DNA from: Rapana venosa
Taxonomy: Eukaryota > Mollusca > Gastropoda > Neogastropoda > Muricidae
NCBI GenBank assembly: GCA_028751875.1
Contig: CM054134.1
Span: 72,007,606-72,071,605 of the forward strand
Direction: 5' to 3'
DNA length: 64,000 nt
The position numbers and the translations under genes are program-made. Positions 59,201 to 64,000 of the stretch are shown piece after piece. Numbering within the stretch: position 1 is the first letter of the stretch; each line of letters starts with the position of its first letter. The notes below the pieces were generated by a model. That model ran no database searches, was not told the origin of the DNA, and saw only the letters and a list, made by a program, of their open reading frames with translations.

Positions 59201-62200
59201 CTCCTTTACAATTTCTTCCATATTTCCCCTACATCTTCTTCCAGTCTTTCTCTGCCACCTTTTTTGCGTGGACATAAGTGTGCATAAACAGTTTTAAAAA
59301 ATAAATAAACGAGTATCATGTTTTGTTTGTTTCCTTTGGATGAGTTAAAAATTGCAAATGAGTGCCTAGTCCATTTCAGTATGTATTTCATTTTCTTGCT
59401 TTTGTAGCCAGACTCTCCAAAATCATGCTTTTTGGAGCTCCTTTAATTTCATCATAGGCATTGCTGGGACTCCTTTTGATGGCATAGATTCAATTCTAAT
59501 AGCATTTCTACATGGATACATCTAGGGCCTAACTAGGGCATGTTATGGCCATATTTGGTGGAATGTATGGTGGTGCCTTGACTGCCTCTAACTCTGAGGA
59601 GGTCTGCCCACTGGCCTTAGCCAACATGTTCCAACTTCAGGGAAGTTCACCAGAAAATTCATAAGAAATTTCTTTTTTTCAGATTTGCTTGGAAAAATAG
59701 CTGGTGAAATGAGCTGGGTAGGCAGAAAATAAGCATGAAAGATAGGTAAGGATAAAGAGAGAAACAAAGGATAGAAAAGGGACACTTCTAGCACAAAATT
59801 TCCAGATGGGAATGCTATCTATATGAAAGGGCTCCGGGTTTTCCCATGAAGGGGGAGGGGTGGGGGGGTGGCTTGGAGTATAATGTCTACTGAGAAAGTT
59901 GTGTTAATTTATGCATGTTCATAAAGTCTGTTGGTTTTTTTCCAGTGTCCAAACCCATTTCTACTGTGGCAAAAGTGATTCCTGCTGCCAGACCAATAGC
60001 CCCAGCCACAACCCCTGCCTCCAACCAGGTGAAAATTACACTGCCAGTCAGCCAGAATGTGCAGCTGGTAAGAAGAATACTGTGCACAGTTAAACAGAGA
60101 TTTGGAATGTTTTGTTGCCAGTTTCTTCTTGTGGAAGACTGTATTTAGAATGGAGACCCCACTCATGTGTATATGACACATCCATGCATGTGCATGCATA
60201 AATGTACACGCACACACACCACACACACACACATATTTTTGTCCACAAATTAATATAATTATAGATTTTTTTTAAAGTTTCAAGGGCAAGCCAGAAACAT
60301 TAAGCAGATAAGAGAATTTTCCACCTTTCATTTTAGTTCGGCCTTTGTTACAGTCACCAAGGTCCTTTTTAAAAATAAAAAAAATGTGTATATCAGTTTC
60401 TTCTGCATTCCCTGGCTATGCTAAATTTTTAATCCAATCTGGATGGCAACGTCTGCAGTCTGTTGTAGTGACCCTGCTGGTCCCCAGAGTTTTCCCTGGA
60501 GCTCTTTATATCGGTTTAAATCTATTGAGAAAATTTTATGGTATACACATGTGTGTGTTGATTCTTGGGCTGCAGGATCTGACAAGGAAGTTCTCACTTG
60601 GATGATTTTCGCATGGATCAAACTGAATTCAATGTCTTATTAGTCTTTATGGAGGCACCGTGGTCGAGTGGTTTAGGCGGTCACCTCGTGATCCAGAGGT
60701 CGCGGGTTCGATCCCCGCTCGGCTCGGTGTTGTGCCCTTGGGAAAGACACTTTACTCCTATTTTCCTCACTCCACCCAGGTGTACAAGTGGGTACCAGCT
60801 CTGCTGGGGAAGTATCTGGCGACAGACTAGCGTCCTGTCACAGGGGTGGTGAAAAACCATCAGTTCGCTTAACGCTACAGAAACCGGGATAAGCTCCGGC
60901 TCTATGGGCCTTCTGGCTCGAAAGAACATACATTAGTCTTTATATAAGCCAAATCCATTTTGTTAATTTATTCGTCATGCTCACCAACTGTCAAAGACGC
61001 CTGAACAAGTGCTTAATTTATCAGTTCCTCAGAGTCCATAGACCAGTCAACACCTGTCTTAATGGCACGAAGACAAACAAATAGAATAATGCATGCATTT
61101 TTTGAAAGCATACCATTTAAGGACTTGGACATCAGCCATTTTTTTCAGCTATGTACGAGAAACTGACAGTTTGTGAAAAGGCTCTTGAGGCCAATGTTAT
61201 TTCAAAAGTTATACGCAGATGGGGGTTGTTTTTTGTAGCTTGATCATTAACCAAAGCACCGATGTGCATAACAGAGATGAGAAGTTCAAAATTGCTTGTA
61301 AGAATTGTCAAACGGGTAGGAGTCATTTTCAGAAAACTGAAAGTTGGGACAAGTAGATTGCTGACCAGACCCTGCATTGCAAGTGACCACACACTGACAT
61401 TGCACATGTGCATGCATGCATGCACACAGCTGTGCAAGGGCACTCCCATAACATCATCTTGTACATGCACACGTACACTCGTGCACATACACACACACAC
61501 ACACACCACACATACACACACACACACACACACTGATAAACACATCCATAGCTTGATTCGGGATCTGTCTCTCTATCTCTCTCTCCTTTCAAAGAGAGGA
61601 TAAATGCTGTGGATTGGACCTTTAAGTTCTAATGCAGGTGGTAAGCATTTTTTTGAATTCACTTTTTTTTTTTTAATCACATGAGATGCTCATGTGTACG
61701 TGATTATTTTATAGCTTGGAATCAGTGTTTAGAGTACTCTTGTTAATGAAGTGTCTATGTGTAAGTTTAAAAACTAAACATTTTTAAAATGTATAATTTT
61801 ATGATTTAGAGACAAAGGATTAAACTCTGCAAATCTTGGTTAGAAAAATTGTTGTAAATATTTCAAAATGTAGGTTTCTAGTCACATTTTTAGATATCTA
61901 AATTAAAAAAATTCTTTAGCTTCAGGGGGCAAATTCCCCTAGACCCCACTGGGAGCATAGGTGGCCCCCAGACTCCGGCCACATTTTCCTCCTTTTTCAC
62001 TTTTTTTCCATTCTCATGTCTGAATAAAGTCATCTGAAAGCATTCTGGATGTTGTATGTGTTCATGCATGTGTGTGTTTGTGGTATTTTGGGCACACACA
62101 GAATGCACATGAACTGTTGTTCCATGTTAACCCTAGTAGCGCTGAATATGCAGCAACAAGCCTCACTTCTATTGGCTGAATTAACATTGGCTAGCATTGT

Positions 62201-64000
62201 TTTGGAGCAGGGTGGGCTCAAACAACCCTTGATATTGATATATAAAACTGAATTAAATGTGTTAAGCTATATATCACTGGAAAGAACAGATAATATGCTT
62301 TTAAATGAGTGTAATTTTATAATAGTGTGTAGTGATTATGATTATGTAAAAAAAATCAACAAAAAATCGTGTGCGCACTACTGATCACTGTTCCATCGTC
62401 AGGGCCCCGGATTGATTTTAACACGATAAGCAAAGTTCTTGCGGTGCATAAATGTCATGATTAGGTAAACACTATTTCTTGACATTAGTTTTCAAAAAAT
62501 AAGGAGTTTGTATCGCTTTATCGGTCACCAAATACTCGGAAAAGTTCAGCGAAAGGATTGACGCCATCGTGACTAATCGTGACTGTCATGGTGGAATGTG
62601 CAAAGTGGTGGCTTTCTATGACGAAAATACAAAGATCGCTTGATTTCATGTGATGCAAAGTATTCAGCAGCATAGCGATTTGACTCAACAACAATTATTT
62701 CGAAGCCTCGTTGCGTCAAAATAAAGTAAAACAATCTGTGACGTTGAAATCGCCGAGTAGCAAAGAAGTCCATCCAGCAAAACTAGCACCGCTCGATTCA
62801 GTCCGATAGCGATCGATTTTTACCAAGTTTTTCAAAAATATTCCACAATCCTTACCTCATCGTCTCTCTCATTGTTTATTTCAACCAAATCCAGCCTCTA
62901 AAACTCCTCCTCGCTGTCAATATTGTAAAAAAAAAGCTCGAAAAACGCTTGAAGAAATTCTAGTGCAAACACTGGCCGCCATTTTTGTTGAAGACGATCT
63001 CCGATGGTCCAAAAAAAATTTTTTTAATACACTCTTAACCAATCAGATTCTTCGTTGCTTGTGTGTGTCAAACGACCTTCACCCCTTTCTGCGGGCCTAC
63101 AACGGCCTTAACATTCATTGGCTGACCTTTGAAAGCGAAAGTAAGCTTTCAACTATGATCACCCACGTCATCCCGGAATATTCCAGGATCCGCCACACAG
63201 CTTAGACCCACCTTTACCGGAATATTCCGGGAACCGCGCTACTAGGGTTAATGTGGAATGCATAGTTTTGACTCAAAGACCTCCTTATTCGGCAGCTCCC
63301 CCACCCCCCAAAAAAAAAGAAAAAGTCAGATTTCTTGTTTTAGAATGTCTCAAAAGAATTTGTGGCAGACATGCTCCCTCAGACATCATGCACCTCGGGC
63401 ATCGTCATTTAGATTTCACTGATCAAGATTTTATTTGAGAAAAAAAAGGATATGGCCTTATCTATTGCTTAGCCCTCTAGTATTCAAGTTGAAAGGCAGA
63501 ATTTCTGACATAACAGATGTATCCCAAGGTCTGAATCAGAAGGGGCTTTGAAGTGAACATTTGGAGACGGTCCACTGGAGTGGAAATGGCCAGAGTAGAA
63601 GCAGGAAGTTTCAGCAGTAAACGTTGATAAAAACAGTGGAAAGGGTGATTCATAAACACTTTTTAAAAGGGTTGATAAGTAACCAGCTTTTGATCAGAGA
63701 ACAACAAGCTTTGGGATTTAAAAAAAAAAGTTTTGGTGCGTCTGGCACATACATTCAGTGTTCATGTTACGTTAAAGCTTTTTACTTTTTTTTTTACACG
63801 ACTTTTATTTCCTCCCCCCAACTGTTTCAATGATATCATTGTGTCGCAGGTTCAGCAATCAGCCAAAACAGTGGGAGTTGGGGGACAGACAGTTCAACGA
63901 ATAATTCTTCCAGCAGCACCCACGTCCCTGTCTGTGCAGGCAGGCAGCGACACCACCATCAGCACCCCCACCTCTCTGGCACCCATCAGACCCAACCTGC
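55374..64000 (+). CDS. LIN54: LIN54 (MuvB/DREAM subunit), N-terminal part, runs off window
   Basis: LIN54 is the DNA-binding subunit of MuvB, which binds CHR promoter elements and joins DREAM or B-MYB complexes in cell-cycle transcription in the nucleus. Four consecutive coding exons are visible: 55374-56244, 57753-57924, 59946-60067 and 63850-64000+. All junctions are GT-AG with matching phases. Diagnostic segment: VQQVQVPGSKFHYVRLV, near identical to vertebrate LIN54. The first visible exon begins (S)DLK, as human LIN54 does at about residue 125. The region is Ser/Thr/Val/Pro-rich and disordered, as expected. The two cysteine-rich CXC (tesmin/TSO1) domains must lie beyond the window. The 5' coding exon or exons were not found. 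One base appears to be missing near 55981, breaking the frame. Confidence 0.92.
56245..57169. other. LIN54 intron, nothing recognised
   Basis: An A/T homopolymer block lies at 56614-56641. No repeat family recognised. Confidence 0.4.
57170..57405. mobile_element. Repeat G copy
   Basis: See 55000-55215. Here 'ggtggcaaccaccactacgt', 'caaaggctttgacacagact', 'gtcaccatgagatcgg'. Confidence 0.6.
57753..57924 (+). CDS. LIN54: LIN54 exon with the QVPGSKFHYVRLV block
   Basis: 172 nt, acceptor 'ttttggcag', donor GCCG|GTAAGT. It encodes KTNPVRTQTQIAPTGQGPV, TLQLPISMAGG, then VQQVQVPGSKFHYVRLVSP, the segment that identifies the gene. Enters in phase 0, leaves in phase 1. Confidence 0.96.
57925..59594. 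other. LIN54 intron, A/T-rich unique sequence
   Basis: No repeat family or exon recognised; G/T low complexity at 59060-59175. Confidence 0.4.
59595..59860 (+). mobile_element. Repeat A copy, truncated
   Basis: 'ggcagaaaataagcatgaaa', 'gagaaacaaaggatagaaaa', 'cacaaaatttccagatggga' and a diverged end 'ggctccgggttttccc'. In a LIN54 intron. Confidence 0.65.
59946..60067 (+). CDS. LIN54: LIN54 exon
   Basis: 122 nt, acceptor 'ttttttccag', donor CAGCTG|GTAAGA. It encodes VSKPISTVAKVIPAARPIAP, then NQVKITLPVSQNVQL. Enters in phase 1, leaves in phase 0. Confidence 0.92.
60068..60638. other. LIN54 intron, nothing recognised
   Basis: Small CA tract at 60210-60232; no other feature. Confidence 0.4.
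60651..60931 (+). mobile_element. tRNA-derived SINE with 12-bp target duplication
   Basis: Well preserved head: 'gcaccgtggtcgagtggttt' (box A) and 'gggttcgatccccgc' (box B), then a body with 'gtgcccttgggaaagacact', 'ggcgacagactagcgtcctg', 'cgctacagaaaccgggataa', 'gctccggctctatgggcc'. Direct repeats ATTAGTCTTTAT at 60639-60650 and 60932-60943 bound it. A family distinct from B and D, in a LIN54 intron. The body type is widespread in marine invertebrates. Confidence 0.9.
60944..62126. other. LIN54 intron, mostly unique
   Basis: CA tract at 61484-61535. 'cagggggcaaattcccctag' at 61924-61943 is a short palindromic-looking sequence common in repeats. No exon. Confidence 0.45.
62127..63251 (-). 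mobile_element. Non-autonomous piggyBac-type DNA transposon
   Basis: 62131-63247 starts CCCTAGTAGCGC and ends with its inverted complement GCGCTACTAGGG. It is flanked on both sides by TTAA (62127-62130 and 63248-63251), the piggyBac target. Near the right end there are two palindromes 'ggaatattcc' (63175-63184, 63219-63228). It contains only a fragment of transposase coding sequence, so it is an internally deleted copy of 1.1 kb. Confidence 0.85.
62573..62773 (-). pseudogene. piggyBac transposase N-terminal remnant
   Basis: A 66-codon minus-strand frame with FEIIVVESNRYAAEYFAS, resembling the conserved (L)I(V)xxTNRYA segment at the start of the piggyBac (DDE_Tnp_1_7) domain. The catalytic Asp residues would lie downstream and are missing. 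The call is strengthened by the TTAA and CCCTAG termini around it. Confidence 0.55.
63252..63849. other. LIN54 intron, nothing recognised
   Basis: Unique A/T-rich sequence leading to the next LIN54 exon. Confidence 0.4.
63850..64000 (+). CDS. LIN54: LIN54 exon, cut by window end
   Basis: Acceptor 'gtgtcgcag' ending at 63849, phase 0. It encodes VQQSAKTVGVGGQTVQRIIL, PAAPTSLSVQ and APIRPNL, corresponding to the vertebrate LIN54 block with QRLIMPA and PNL. It continues beyond 64000. Confidence 0.92.

Overview
This is a window of animal nuclear DNA, most likely from a mollusc and probably a gastropod; that assignment is an inference. It holds multi-exon genes with GT-AG introns, LINEs and tRNA-headed SINEs, very dense microsatellites and no bacterial-type gene order. 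Three host genes can be supported. (1) The last coding exon of a calcyphosin-like EF-hand gene lies on + at 19339-19565. (2) A complete 11-exon COPS4 (COP9 signalosome subunit 4, 407 aa) lies on - at 34703-46462. (3) The 5' half of LIN54 (MuvB/DREAM complex) lies on +, with four coding exons from 55374 to the window end. COPS4 and LIN54 diverge head to head, as their human orthologues do. COPS4 is a part of the cullin deneddylase. LIN54 is the DNA-binding part of the cell-cycle repressor/activator MuvB.

Layout. 1-3.65 kb: SINEs, microsatellites and a 1.7 kb minisatellite. 3.65-8.83 kb: a degenerate LINE (L1-type ORF1 remnant, endonuclease, reverse transcriptase, C-terminal zinc knuckle) whose RT region is split by a second, 5'-truncated LINE with a 9-bp target-site duplication. 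9-19.3 kb: simple repeats and SINE pieces. 19.3-22 kb: the calcyphosin-like exon followed by a 2.5 kb tandem array built from its own 3' end. 22-34.7 kb: a 61-bp satellite, SINE fragments and unique sequence. 34.7-46.5 kb: COPS4. 46.5-64 kb: the divergent promoter region and LIN54, whose introns carry SINEs, segmental duplications and a TTAA-flanked piggyBac-type element.

Labels for interspersed repeats, defined only from recurrence inside this window. A: about 330 bp, ends in 'ggcatcccc'. B: tRNA-headed SINE with core 'ccttcggatgagactataaa'. C: module with 'aagtcggaatgtggctacc' and 'ttcaccaatgg'. D: second tRNA-headed SINE sharing part of the B core. E: about 280 bp, contains 'tcctctgaagt(c/a)ggagtatggc'. 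F: about 95 bp. G: about 210 bp. H: 'gcgctatataaattcc' tail with (ATT)n. B occurs with at least three different 3' tails: its own A/T-rich tail, C, or H.

No previously undescribed multi-gene system was found. The most informative signals are repeat births: a satellite grown from a coding-exon end, a minisatellite that starts at the end of repeat A, and modular SINE tails. Also notable are the conserved COPS4/LIN54 pair, a one-base break in the LIN54 frame, and a partial duplication of COPS4 exon 3. Coordinates of diverged repeats are good to about 10-20 bases; exon boundaries were checked by splice signals and codon phase.
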